NCBI RefSeq assembly: GCF_023242945.1
Contig: NZ_JALKFT010000009.1
Location: forward strand, 150,763 to 214,762
Origin: Frankia umida
GTDB lineage: Bacteria > Actinomycetota > Actinomycetes > Frankiales > Frankiaceae
Direction of reading: 5' to 3'
DNA: 64,000 bases
Shown here: piece after piece, positions 16,206 through 24,761 of the stretch
Layout of the letters: each line of letters starts with the position of its first letter
How positions within the stretch are numbered: the first letter of the stretch is position 1
Translations under genes and position numbers: made by a program
Notes under the pieces: model-generated
Database searches by the model: none
The model's input: only the letters and a program-made list of their open reading frames with translations
What the model was told of the DNA's origin: nothing

Positions 16206-17344
16206 TGGCCGTGGACTACTACGCTGTTCTCGGCGTGCGTCGAGACGCGTCGAACGACGAGATCAAGCGGGCCTACCGCAAACTGGCCAGGGAACTGCAT
16301 CCCGACGTCAACCCCGACCAGGAGGCGCAGCAGCGTTTCCGGAGCGTGACCGCCGCCTACGAGGTGCTGTCCGACCCGGAGAAGCGGCAGATCGTCGACC
16401 TCGGGGGTGACCCGCTGGCCCCCGGTGGGGGCGGCGGTGCCTCGCCGTTCGGCGCCGGTTTCGGTGGCCTCGGCGACATCATGGACGCGTTCTTCGGTGG
16501 TGGTTCCAGCCGTGGCCCGCGTTCGCGGGTGCGCCGCGGCAACGACGCGCTGCTGCGTATCGAACTCGACCTCGCCGAGACGGCCTTCGGTGCCACTCGT
16601 GAGATCACCGTCGACACCGCCTCGGTCTGCACGACCTGCACCGGTGCCGGCGCGATGCCGGGCACCCACCCGTCCACCTGCTCCACCTGCGCCGGTCGCG
16701 GTGAGGTCCAGCAGGTCACCCGCTCCTTCCTCGGGCAGATGGTCACCTCGCGGCCGTGCCCGCGCTGTTCGGGTACCGGCACGGTGATCGAGCACCCGTG
16801 TCGGGACTGCGGCGGTGACGGCCGGGTCCGCAAGCGCCGCACCCTCACCGTCAAGATCCCCTCCGGGGTGGAGGACGGGATGCGCATCCGGCTCTCCGGG
16901 GAGGGCGAGGTCGGCCCTGGCGGTGGGCCCTCCGGTGACCTGTACGTCGAGGTGTCCGAGCGGCAGCACGCGGTGTTCACCCGGGAGGGCGACGACCTGC
17001 ACTGCGAGCTCCCACTGCCGATGACCTCGGCGGCGCTGGGCACGTCCGCCACTTTGGAGACGCTCGACGGCACCGAGACGATCGCCGTCAAGCCCGGCAC
17101 CCAGCCGGGCGAGGTCATCCGCCTCGCCGGCCGTGGGGTGCCGCACCTGCGCGCCGCCGGCCGTGGCCACCTGCACATCCACATCAACGTGGAGACGCCG
17201 ACGAAGCTCGACGCCGAGCAGGAGCGGTTGCTGCGCGAGCTCGCCAAGCTGCGCGACGAGGAGGCCCCGGTGATCGTCGGCGGGGCGACCGGTGGTGGCG
17301 CCAGCGGGCTGTTCCGCCGCCGAGGTTCACGGCGCGGGCGCTGA
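16205..17344 (+). CDS. dnaJ: Chaperone protein DnaJ (type I)
   Basis: Co-chaperone that stimulates DnaK ATPase and delivers clients. The J domain has the HPD motif at residues 32-34. A Gly/Phe-rich linker follows (about 75-105), then four zinc-binding repeats CTTCTGAG, CSTCAGRG, CPRCSGTG and CRDCGGDG (about 138-205), and a C-terminal substrate-binding region. All eight zinc cysteines are present. Its place after hrcA identifies it as the HrcA-regulated paralogue (often called DnaJ2 in actinobacteria). The rsmE reading frame begins within its 3' end or just beyond it. Confidence 0.96.
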   Translation: MAVDYYAVLGVRRDASNDEIKRAYRKLARELHPDVNPDQEAQQRFRSVTAAYEVLSDPEKRQIVDLGGDPLAPGGGGGASPFGAGFGGLGDIMDAFFGGGSSRGPRSRVRRGNDALLRIELDLAETAFGATREITVDTASVCTTCTGAGAMPGTHPSTCSTCAGRGEVQQVTRSFLGQMVTSRPCPRCSGTGTVIEHPCRDCGGDGRVRKRRTLTVKIPSGVEDGMRIRLSGEGEVGPGGGPSGDLYVEVSERQHAVFTREGDDLHCELPLPMTSAALGTSATLETLDGTETIAVKPGTQPGEVIRLAGRGVPHLRAAGRGHLHIHINVETPTKLDAEQERLLRELAKLRDEEAPVIVGGATGGGASGLFRRRGSRRGR

Positions 17345-18155
17345 GGACCGAGGACCCCCGCTGACCAACGCCCTGTTCCATCTGCGCCCGCTGCCCGCGG
17401 GCGAGGTCGTCACCCTGGCCGGCCCCGAGGGCCGGCACGCGGCCACGGTGCGCCGGTTGCGCCCCGGTGAGCCGGTTGATCTCACCGACGGCGCCGGCCG
17501 GGCGCTGGAATGCGAGGTCGTCGCCGTCCGCCGGGACGAGATCGACTGCGCCGTGCGACGGCGGGTCGAGGCGGCGGCGCCCGGCGTGCGCCTGGTCGTC
17601 GCCCAGGCGCTGGTCAAGGGGGATCGCGGGGAACGCGCCGTGGAGATGCTCACCGAGGTCGGCGTCGACGAGATCGTGCCGTTCGCGGCGGCCCGCTCGG
17701 TGGTCCGCTGGGAGGGTGAACGCGGTGCCCGGGCGCGGGAACGCTGGGTCCGCACCGCGCAGGAGGCGGCCAAACAGTCCCACCGCCTGCACTGGCCGAC
17801 GGTCGCGCCGCTGGCGAGCCTCGCCGAACTCGCCCGCCGGGCCGCCACCGCGACCACCGTCGCCGTCACCCTGCACGAGCAGGCCACGCACGGGCTGGTC
17901 GGACTGCTGCGCGACCGACCGGGCAGCGACGAGCGGTCGGGCAGCGACGAGCGGTCGGGCGACGGTGGGATGGGGGAGATCCTGCTCGTCGTCGGGCCCG
18001 AGGGCGGCCTCACCGACACCGAGGTGGACGACCTGCGCACGGCGGGTGCGGCGGTGGCCCGGCTCGGGCCGACCGTGCTGCGGACGTCGACCGCCGGAGT
18101 GGTCGCCGCGTCGATCGTGCTGGCCGAACTCGGTCGTTGGGACGGGTCGGGCTGA
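17292..18155 (+). CDS. rsmE: 16S rRNA (uracil1498-N3)-methyltransferase RsmE
   Basis: SPOUT methyltransferase for m3U1498 in 16S rRNA. Visible blocks are GPEGRHAATVRRL near the N-terminus, VAQALVKGDRGE…KLTEVG-type segment, TAQEAAKQS, and the C-terminal knot VVGPEGGLTDTE and LGPTVLRTSTAGV. The start is doubtful. GTG 17292 would overlap dnaJ by 53 nt and add a non-homologous N-terminus; family similarity begins at a CTG (17361, LTNALFHLRPLP) with a purine-rich GAGG 5' of it and no ATG/GTG/TTG nearby, so CTG initiation is possible. A six-residue GSDERS unit is duplicated near residue 211. Confidence 0.88.
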   Translation: MVAPAGCSAAEVHGAGAEDRGPPLTNALFHLRPLPAGEVVTLAGPEGRHAATVRRLRPGEPVDLTDGAGRALECEVVAVRRDEIDCAVRRRVEAAAPGVRLVVAQALVKGDRGERAVEMLTEVGVDEIVPFAAARSVVRWEGERGARARERWVRTAQEAAKQSHRLHWPTVAPLASLAELARRAATATTVAVTLHEQATHGLVGLLRDRPGSDERSGSDERSGDGGMGEILLVVGPEGGLTDTEVDDLRTAGAAVARLGPTVLRTSTAGVVAASIVLAELGRWDGSG

Positions 18156-18233
18156 GGTTGGCTAGACTGGATATTCGACACTGCAGGTAACCCCACAGCC
18201 GAGAGGTGCCGCGGCCGTCACCGGCCGCTCTCT

Positions 18234-19316
18234 ATGCCCGAATCCGCCACGCCTTCCGTCGCGTCGCCCGCCCCGGTCACGACGCGCATCGTCGTTCCCG
18301 GACCGCACAGCATGGTGAGCCTGCTCGGCCATCAGGACGAGCTGCTGCGCACCATCGAAGGGGCCGTCGCCGCCGACATCCACGTCCGCGGCAACGAGAT
18401 CACCATCACTGGTGCGCCGGCCGACAACGAGCTCGCCAGGAAACTGTTCGTCGAGCTCATCGCACTGCTCGACGCCGGTACGGAACTCACCCCGCAGCAC
18501 GTCGACCATTGCCTGGCGATGCTGCGCAGCGGAGCGCAGGAGCGCCCCGCCGAGGTCCTCACCCTCAACATCCTGTCGAACCGTGGTCGCACGATCCGGC
18601 CGAAGACGCTCAACCAGAAGCGTTACGTCGACGCGATCGACGCCCACACCATCGTGTTCGGTATCGGTCCCGCCGGCACTGGCAAGACCTATCTGGCGAT
18701 GGCGAAGGCCGTGCAGGCGCTGCAGGCGAAGAAGGTCAACCGGATCATCCTGACCCGTCCGGCGGTGGAGGCCGGGGAGCGGCTCGGCTTCCTGCCCGGC
18801 ACCCTGTACGAGAAGATCGACCCGTATCTGCGGCCGCTGTACGACGCGCTGCACGACATGATCGATCCGGATTCGATTCCCCGGCTGATGCAGAGCGGCA
18901 CGATCGAGGTCGCGCCACTGGCCTACATGCGTGGCCGGACCCTCAACGACGCGTTCATCATCCTGGACGAGGCGCAGAACACCTCGCCCGAGCAGATGAA
19001 GATGTTCCTGACCCGACTCGGCTTCGGAGCCAAGATCGTCGTCACGGGCGACATCACCCAGGTTGACCTGCCCAGCGGCACCCGCAGTGGCCTGCGGGTG
19101 GTCCGCGAGATTCTCGACGGGCTGGACGACGTCCACTTCGCGTCGCTGACCAGCGCCGATGTGGTTCGTCACCGGCTGGTCGGCGAGATCGTCGACGCCT
19201 ACGCCCGCTGGGACGCCGCCGAGGACGCGGGTGCGGCGGGCGCGGGCTCGGGTGCTGCTGCTGGCGCGGGTGCGTCGTCGGCGTCGGGTCGATCCGCCCG
19301 TCGGGACCGACGGTGA
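18234..19316 (+). CDS. phoH: PhoH-like ATPase/ribonuclease-associated protein
   Basis: PhoH family P-loop protein. A KH-like N-terminal region precedes the Walker A motif GPAGTGKT (residues 145-152) and the Walker B/sensor region FIILDEAQNTSPEQMKMFLTR, with VVTGDITQVDLP after it. Members are linked to RNA metabolism together with YbeY, which is the next gene here. The 360-aa length is typical. The C-terminal 35 residues are Ala/Gly-rich and probably disordered. The gene is separated from ybeY by 28 bp. Confidence 0.92.
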   Translation: MPESATPSVASPAPVTTRIVVPGPHSMVSLLGHQDELLRTIEGAVAADIHVRGNEITITGAPADNELARKLFVELIALLDAGTELTPQHVDHCLAMLRSGAQERPAEVLTLNILSNRGRTIRPKTLNQKRYVDAIDAHTIVFGIGPAGTGKTYLAMAKAVQALQAKKVNRIILTRPAVEAGERLGFLPGTLYEKIDPYLRPLYDALHDMIDPDSIPRLMQSGTIEVAPLAYMRGRTLNDAFIILDEAQNTSPEQMKMFLTRLGFGAKIVVTGDITQVDLPSGTRSGLRVVREILDGLDDVHFASLTSADVVRHRLVGEIVDAYARWDAAEDAGAAGAGSGAAAGAGASSASGRSARRDRR

Positions 19317-19344
19317 CCGTTCCGGCGGTCGGAGAGGACCGCTG

Positions 19345-19989
19345 ATGGCCGTGTTCGTCGCGAACGAGTCCGGCGCCACCGACGTCGACGAGGTGCTGCT
19401 GACGGCGCTCGCCCGGTTCGTCCTGGACGCGATGAAGGTCAGCCCGCTCGCGGAGCTGTCCGTCCTGCTCGTCGAGGAAAAGGCCATGACCGACCTGCAC
19501 GTGCGGTACATGGGCGAGGAGGGTCCCACCGACGTCCTGTCGTTCGCGCAGGACGAGGCCTTCGACGCCTCCTGGTCGGAGTCCGGCGACGATGATCCGA
19601 CGCTGCTGCTCGGCGATGTCGTGCTCTGCCCGTCGGTCGCGCATCGCCAGGCCGAGCAGGCCGGGCACGCGTTCGAACGTGAGCTGCACCTGCTGTGCAC
19701 CCACGGCATCCTGCACCTGCTCGGGTTCGACCACGCCGAGCCGGACGAGGAACGCGAGATGTGGAAGATCCAGAATCGGCTGCTGTCCGCCTGGGACACC
19801 GCGGTGAAGGCCACCCCCACCCGGTCTGCCACGACCGCCGGCGAGGCCACCCGCGGGGGCACGTCCACGGTGGACGGGCCGGTGGACGCGGCGGGCGCGT
19901 CCGGTGCCGCGGGCGGAACATCCGACGCGGGTGAGGGCACGGGTGCGGCGGGCGGGACTGGCGAGACCGGTCCGGCCGACGAACGCTGA
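19345..19989 (+). CDS. ybeY: Endoribonuclease YbeY
   Basis: Metal-dependent endoribonuclease needed for 16S rRNA 3'-end maturation and ribosome quality control. The metal site HGILHLLGFDH supplies His120, His124 and His130. GPTDVLSF is also conserved. At 214 aa it exceeds the usual 150-180 because of a C-terminal tail of about 60 Gly/Ala/Thr residues with no predicted structure. ATG 19345 matches the family start (MAVFVANES). It overlaps nothing but lies in the phoH-ybeY-corC-era series. Confidence 0.95.
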   Translation: MAVFVANESGATDVDEVLLTALARFVLDAMKVSPLAELSVLLVEEKAMTDLHVRYMGEEGPTDVLSFAQDEAFDASWSESGDDDPTLLLGDVVLCPSVAHRQAEQAGHAFERELHLLCTHGILHLLGFDHAEPDEEREMWKIQNRLLSAWDTAVKATPTRSATTAGEATRGGTSTVDGPVDAAGASGAAGGTSDAGEGTGAAGGTGETGPADER

Positions 19990-20005
19990 CCGGAGATCGT
20001 CGACG

Positions 20006-21403
20006 ATGAGCTCCGGCACTCTGGTACTGCTCTTCCTGACCGTGGTCGGTTCCCTGGCCGCCGCCGGCTTCGGCTGCGTGGACGCGGCCCTGACCCGGGT
20101 CTCGCGGGTCGCCGTCGACACGTTCGCCCGGGCGGGTCGGGCCGGCGCGGTGAGCCTGTCACTGATCGTCACCGACCCTGGCCGCTACCTGGCGCCGCTG
20201 CTGTTGCTGCGGATCGCCGCCGAGATGCTGGCGGCGGCCTGTCTGACCGTGCTGTTCGTCCATGCCTACGGCTCCGGCTTCGCCGCGGTCGGACTGGGCG
20301 CGCTGGTGGCGACACTGATCGCCTACATCCTCGTCGGCGTGATGTTTCGGACCGTCGGCCGCCAGCACGCACCCGGGGTGGCCCTGGCCACCGCCGGGAT
20401 CACGGTGCGGCTGGCCCGCATCCTCGGCCCGCTGCCCCGGCTGCTCATCGCGTTCGGTAACGCGGTGACCCCCGGCCCCGGCTACCGCGACGGGCCGTTC
20501 GCCTCCGAGGCGGAACTGCGTGACCTGGTCGACCTCGCGCAGGAGAACGAGGTCATCGAACGCGAGGAACGCGACATGATCGCGTCCGTGTTCGAGCTCG
20601 GCGACACCGTGGTACGCGAGGTGATGGTGCCTCGCCCGGACATGGTGTTCATCGAGTCGACCAAGTCGGTGCGCCAGGCCCTCTCACTGGCGCTGCGCAG
20701 CGGGTTCTCCCGCGTCCCGGTCATCGGCGACAGCGTGGACGACGTGGTCGGGATCGCGTTCCTCAAGGACATGGTCCGCCACGAGCGCGCCGAGGACGCC
20801 CCGACGCACGACACCGCCGGCGCGGGACGCGACACGGTCGTGTCGGAACACGAGGTCGCCGTCGCGGAGATCATGCGGGCACCGGCCCTGGTGCCCGAGA
20901 GCAAGCCCGCCGACGACCTGCTGCGTGAGATGCAGGCCTCCCGTACCCACATGGCGATCGTCATCGACGAGTACGGTGGAACAGCCGGCCTGGTGACCAT
21001 CGAGGACATCCTCGAGGAGATCGTCGGTGAGATCACCGACGAGTACGACAACGAGGTGGCCCCGGTGGAGTGGCTCGACGCCGACACCGCTCGGGTAACC
21101 GCCCGCCTCGACGTGGACGATCTCGGTGAGATGTTCGATCTGGACGTCGACGAACTTCCCCGGGCGGACGACTCGGTCACCGTCGGCGGCCTGCTGGCGA
21201 CCGCCCTTGGTCGGGTCCCGATCCCGGGTGCCAGCGCGACCGTCGCCGGCCTGCGGCTGACGGCCGAGCGGGCGGCGGGTCGCCGCAACCAGATCGGCAC
21301 GATCGTCGTCGCCCGGCGACCCGCCCCGGCGCCCGGCGAGGCACCCGCCACCAACGGTTCGTCGAAGCAGAGCGCGGCAGAGCAGCGAAAGGTGATCTCG
21401 TGA
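20006..21403 (+). CDS. CorC/HlyC-family CBS-domain transporter protein
   Basis: Membrane protein with an N-terminal DUF21/CNNM-type region (about four helices, residues 1-145), a CBS-domain pair (from EREERDMIASVFELGDTVVREVMVPRPDM through ASRTHMAIVIDEYGGTAGLVTIEDILEEIVGEI, about 180-355) and a C-terminal CorC_HlyC domain. Related proteins take part in Mg2+/Co2+ efflux or resistance; haemolysin activity is unlikely despite the historical name. ATG 20006 lies 16 nt after ybeY. The stop overlaps the next start (GTGA), indicating coupled translation. Confidence 0.9.
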   Translation: MSSGTLVLLFLTVVGSLAAAGFGCVDAALTRVSRVAVDTFARAGRAGAVSLSLIVTDPGRYLAPLLLLRIAAEMLAAACLTVLFVHAYGSGFAAVGLGALVATLIAYILVGVMFRTVGRQHAPGVALATAGITVRLARILGPLPRLLIAFGNAVTPGPGYRDGPFASEAELRDLVDLAQENEVIEREERDMIASVFELGDTVVREVMVPRPDMVFIESTKSVRQALSLALRSGFSRVPVIGDSVDDVVGIAFLKDMVRHERAEDAPTHDTAGAGRDTVVSEHEVAVAEIMRAPALVPESKPADDLLREMQASRTHMAIVIDEYGGTAGLVTIEDILEEIVGEITDEYDNEVAPVEWLDADTARVTARLDVDDLGEMFDLDVDELPRADDSVTVGGLLATALGRVPIPGASATVAGLRLTAERAAGRRNQIGTIVVARRPAPAPGEAPATNGSSKQSAAEQRKVIS

Positions 21404-21828
21404 CGACCGATCCGTCCGTGTCCGGCCCGGTTGCGGCTGTCGGCGGGCCTGGCCCGGAGCTTGCCGCCGAGGACGCGAAACTGCTCGTGCTGGCTCGCTC
21501 CGCCCGCCTGCGCGCCTATGTCCCCGCCGGAGCCGTCCCCCAGGGCGCGGCGTTGCGGGACACCGACGGCCGCACCTACAACGCCGCCACCCTCGGCCTC
21601 GCCCGCCCGGAGCTCGCCATCTCGGCGTTGCGTGCGGCGATCGCCGCGGCCGTGTCCAGCGGTGCCCGGCGTTTCGAGGCCGCCGCCGTCGTCACCGGCG
21701 AGTCCACCGCCGACCTGGCGGCCGGCCCGAGCGCCGACGACCTGGCCACCCTGGCCGAGTTCGGCACCGGCGTTCCCGTGTTCGTGGCCGGACCCGACGG
21801 CATTCTGCGCGCAAGGACCACCAGCTGA
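21400..21828 (+). CDS. Cytidine deaminase-like protein lacking zinc ligands
   Basis: A 142-aa protein in the position where actinobacteria keep a cytidine-deaminase-like gene between corC and era. The fold pattern is suggested by VLARSARLRAYVPAGA, AALRDTDGRTYNAATL and ELAISALRAAIAAAVSSGARRFEAAAVV. The catalytic HAE/CAE and PCxxC zinc motifs of true cytidine deaminases are absent: there is no cysteine at all in the protein. It is probably catalytically inactive or has taken another role. GTG 21400 overlaps the upstream stop by 4 nt and era starts just 1 nt after its stop. Confidence 0.75.
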   Translation: MTTDPSVSGPVAAVGGPGPELAAEDAKLLVLARSARLRAYVPAGAVPQGAALRDTDGRTYNAATLGLARPELAISALRAAIAAAVSSGARRFEAAAVVTGESTADLAAGPSADDLATLAEFGTGVPVFVAGPDGILRARTTS

Positions 21829-21829
21829 C

Positions 21830-22825
21830 ATGGCCGCCTCCCGCTCCACCCGCTCATCGGGCGGTTCCCGGCCGCTGGCCGCCGCGTCGTCCAACCTGGT
21901 GCCAGTGGGCGAGAGCCCGCCCGGCTACCGGGCCGGGTTCGCCTGCTTCGTGGGCCGGCCCAACGCCGGCAAGTCCACGCTCACCAACGCTCTCGTCGGG
22001 TCCAAGGTGGCCATCACCAGCGGCCGGCCGCAGACCACCCGGCACGCCATCCGCGGCATCGTGCACCGCGACGACGCCCAGCTCATCCTCGTCGACACCC
22101 CCGGCCTGCACCGGCCGCGGACCCTGCTCGGCCAACGGCTCAACGACGTCGTGCGGGCCACGCTCTCCGAGGTGGATCTCGTCGGGTTCTGCATGCCCGC
22201 CGACGAGCCGCTGGGCCGCGGCGACCGGTTCATCGCCGAGGAACTGGCCCGGCTGCCCAAGCGCACCCCGATCATCGCGATCCTCACCAAGACCGACAAG
22301 GTCGCCGACCACGACCGGGTCGGCGCGCGCCTGCTGGAGGTCGCCAAACTCGGCGACTTCCATGACATCGTCCCCGTCAGCGCCGTGCGCTCCTTCCAGG
22401 TGGACGTGCTCGCCGACGTGCTCGTCTCGCACCTGCCCACCGGCCCCGCGCTCTACCCCGACGGTGAACTCACCGACGAGCCGGAGCAGGTCATGGTCGC
22501 CGAACTCGTCCGGGAAGCCGCGTTGGAGGGTGTTCGCGACGAGCTGCCGCACTCCCTGGCCGTCGTCGTCGAGGAGATGATTCCCCGCGAGGACCGCCCC
22601 GCCGATCGTCCGCTGCTGGACGTGCGGGTCCATGTCTTCGTGGAACGTCCCAGCCAGAAGGCGATCGTCATCGGCGCCGGCGGCTCCCGGCTCAAGGACG
22701 TCGGTTCCCGGGCCCGCTCGCAGATCGAGGCGCTGCTCGGCACCCCCGTCTTCCTCGACCTGCACGTCAAGGTGGCCAAGGACTGGCAACGCGACCCCCG
22801 CCAGCTGCGTCGTCTGGGCTTCTGA
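21830..22825 (+). CDS. era: GTPase Era
   Basis: GTPase that binds the 3' end of 16S rRNA and takes part in 30S assembly. G1 is GRPNAGKST (residues 42-50), G3 DTPGLHRP and G4 TKTDK. The C-terminal KH domain is recognised by VIGAGGSRLKDVGSRAR. The N-terminal 30 residues are a Ser/Arg-rich extension. ATG 21830 follows the previous stop after a single base. The gene ends 11 bp before the convergent NUDIX gene. Confidence 0.95.
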   Translation: MAASRSTRSSGGSRPLAAASSNLVPVGESPPGYRAGFACFVGRPNAGKSTLTNALVGSKVAITSGRPQTTRHAIRGIVHRDDAQLILVDTPGLHRPRTLLGQRLNDVVRATLSEVDLVGFCMPADEPLGRGDRFIAEELARLPKRTPIIAILTKTDKVADHDRVGARLLEVAKLGDFHDIVPVSAVRSFQVDVLADVLVSHLPTGPALYPDGELTDEPEQVMVAELVREAALEGVRDELPHSLAVVVEEMIPREDRPADRPLLDVRVHVFVERPSQKAIVIGAGGSRLKDVGSRARSQIEALLGTPVFLDLHVKVAKDWQRDPRQLRRLGF

Positions 22826-22836
22826 CCCGACCGCCG

Positions 22837-23673
22837 TTACGCGTCACCTTGTCCCGTCCGGCGCCACCAGCCTCGTCGAGGCCGCTGTGGGCTCGTGCTG
22901 GTCGACGTGTCGGCGTCCTGCGGTGCCGCTGGTCCTGATCCGCCCCCTGGCGGAGCAGGGGCCTCTGGTGGCGCCGCGGGCTCGTCCGAAAGCGTGGTGG
23001 GGGCGGTCGGGGGAAGCGGTGCGGTCGGGGGAAGCGGGGCGGGTGGGGTGTGCAGGGCGGGGGCGGTGTCGTCGAGGGCGGCGAGGATGAGGGCCTGGCG
23101 GTTGGTGAGGATGAAGGTCTTGAGCTCGGAGGGTTGCAGGGCGTAGCGAGCCAGCTTCTTGCTGTACAGGTCGATGCGCTCAACGTCGTAACGGCCTTTG
23201 GCGGGGTTGGAGAACTCCTCCCCGGTGCGTAGCGAGAGGTCCATCGAGACCAGTCGGCAGACGAAGAAGTGGGACACGGCGAGACCACCGTTGCGGGGTG
23301 GGCTCATGAAGAACACCGGTTGGACGCGGTCGACGACCGCACCGAGCTCCTCGGCGAGCTCGCGGTGCAGAGCAGCCTCCACCGAGGCGTCCTCGGGGTC
23401 CACCCCGCCGCCCGGGGTTGACCAGTACGGCTTGCGCTTGGGCAGGGTCCGGCGGAACAGGATCAGCTGTCCGCTGTCGTCGATCAGAATCGCCCGCGCC
23501 GCCCGCCGCACCACCCGCACCCAGCCATCATCCGCAATGACCGGGGTGTCGTGCGGGGATGTCCCGGCTCGCCGCGGGGGCGGCCACGACGGGTGAGCCC
23601 GTCCATACCGGCAGTTCTCGGATGCGGGAGGGTCGGATACGGGCGGTCGCAGGGCGGGCCGGGCACCAGGCAA
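22837..23673 (-). CDS. NUDIX hydrolase
   Basis: Hydrolase of nucleoside diphosphate-linked compounds; the substrate cannot be told. The Nudix box is seen at GGGVDPED…HRELAEELGAV, with the catalytic RELxEExG part intact but one extra residue between the Gly and the Arg compared with the consensus GX5EX7REUXEEXGU. The C-terminal 70 residues are Pro/Ala/Thr-rich. The start is uncertain: the frame is open to 23673, but the domain begins near a GTG at 23520 (VRVVRRAARAIL), and the first 50 residues are Pro/Arg-rich and unconvincing. It diverges from recO. Confidence 0.8.
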   Translation of the reverse strand: MPGARPALRPPVSDPPASENCRYGRAHPSWPPPRRAGTSPHDTPVIADDGWVRVVRRAARAILIDDSGQLILFRRTLPKRKPYWSTPGGGVDPEDASVEAALHRELAEELGAVVDRVQPVFFMSPPRNGGLAVSHFFVCRLVSMDLSLRTGEEFSNPAKGRYDVERIDLYSKKLARYALQPSELKTFILTNRQALILAALDDTAPALHTPPAPLPPTAPLPPTAPTTLSDEPAAPPEAPAPPGGGSGPAAPQDADTSTSTSPQRPRRGWWRRTGQGDA

Positions 23674-23767
23674 CGGGGAGCCACCGGACGTCCTGTCGAC
23701 GCGGGCGCGGAGACGTCGGGCTACCTCGCTTTACCCTGCCACCGGGGGCTCGTGCAACCATGGGCGG

Positions 23768-24499
23768 GTGCCGGTGTATCGCGATGAAGGGGTGGTGCTG
23801 CGTACGACCCCGCTCGCCGAGGCCGATCGCATCATCACAGTGCTGACCCGGCGCACCGGGCGGGTGCGGGCCGTGGCCAAGGGAGTGCGCAGGACATCCT
23901 CCCGCTTCGGCTCCCGCCTGGAGCCGGGGACGTACGTCGACCTGCTGCTGCACGAGGGGCGGGCGCTGGACACGGTCACCCAGGCCGACATCATCGCGCC
24001 CTACGGCACGACGATCGCCATCGACTACGCCCGGCACACAGCGGCCGCGGTGATGCTGGAGACCGCCGAACGGCTCACCAGTGAGGAGCGTCAACCGGCG
24101 CTGCGACTGTTCCTGCTGCTCGTCGGCGGCCTGCGCACGCTCGCGGCCGGGGAGCGCCCCCCGCCGCTGGTGCTGGACGCCTTCGTGCTGCGTGCGCTGG
24201 CGGTCTCCGGGTACGGGATGGCGCTCGACGACTGCGCCCGGTGCGGGGAGCCGGGTGAGCATCTGTCGCTGTCCGTCGCGGGCGGCGGAATGGTGTGTGC
24301 CCGGTGTCGTCCGCACGGCGCGGCGTCGGTGTCGGCCGGGGCGGTGGCGTTGCTGACCGATCTGCTGCGCGGCGAGTGGGACGGCGCACTGCGCAGCGAC
24401 CTGCGGGCCCGGCGGGAGGCCGGTGGCATCGTCGCGGCCTACCTCCAGTGGCACCTCGAGCGAGGGCTGCGCGCGCTGCCGCATCTGGAACGGGCGTGA
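23768..24499 (+). CDS. recO: DNA repair protein RecO
   Basis: Mediator that loads RecA onto SSB-coated DNA in the RecFOR pathway. It has the N-terminal OB domain (YRDEGVVLRTTPLAEADRIITVLTRRTGRVRAVAKGVRR) and a C-terminal zinc-binding helical domain with CARCG and CARCR pairs. The 243-aa length is normal. GTG 23768 begins at the family start MPVYRDEG. The gene is followed by the small repeat ORF and uppS, the usual recO-uppS neighbourhood in actinobacteria. Confidence 0.94.
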   Translation: MPVYRDEGVVLRTTPLAEADRIITVLTRRTGRVRAVAKGVRRTSSRFGSRLEPGTYVDLLLHEGRALDTVTQADIIAPYGTTIAIDYARHTAAAVMLETAERLTSEERQPALRLFLLLVGGLRTLAAGERPPPLVLDAFVLRALAVSGYGMALDDCARCGEPGEHLSLSVAGGGMVCARCRPHGAASVSAGAVALLTDLLRGEWDGALRSDLRARREAGGIVAAYLQWHLERGLRALPHLERA

Positions 24500-24620
24500 G
24501 GAGATGGCCGGGGTGGGGGGATGCGCTGCAGGGGAGCGAAGGCGGACATGGTGAGGTGTACGGCGACAACGGCGGCGACGGCGGTCAGCCGGAGGGCGCC
24601 GGCAGGGGGACGGTGTGGCG

Positions 24621-24758
24621 ATGGCAGGTGACGGCGTGGCGGACAACGGCGTGGCGGACAGTGGCGTGGCGGACAGTGGCGTGACGGGCGACGGTGTGCG
24701 GGCCGCCGGTGTGACGGATGACGGCTCGGCGCTGCCCCGGCCGGATCTCGGGAGGTAG
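24621..24758 (+). CDS. Repeat-peptide small ORF upstream of uppS
   Basis: A 45-codon frame from ATG 24621 to TAG 24758 made largely of five-residue units: GVADN, GVADS, GVADS, GVTGD, GVRAA, GVTDD. A GGGGGA stretch lies about 12 nt upstream. The stop codon is embedded in the ribosome site (GGGAGGTAG) of uppS, 3 nt before its GTG, so translation of this peptide could affect uppS. Whether it is a real leader peptide or merely a 15-bp tandem repeat in spacer DNA cannot be decided from sequence. It is unrelated to any family I recognise. Confidence 0.35.
   Translation: MAGDGVADNGVADSGVADSGVTGDGVRAAGVTDDGSALPRPDLGR
24633..24677 (+). repeat. 15-bp tandem repeat x3
   Basis: Three consecutive GGCGTGGCGGACA(A/G)(C/T) units, with more diverged copies downstream, between recO and uppS. 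Confidence 0.85.
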
Positions 24759-24761
24759 GCA

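Noticed and set aside
20006..21403. Calling the CorC/HlyC protein a haemolysin
   Set aside because: DUF21-CBS-CorC architecture indicates a metal-ion efflux-related membrane protein; haemolysis is not supported.
24633..24700. CRISPR-like array
   Set aside because: The units are 15-bp contiguous repeats without spacers and code for a peptide in frame.
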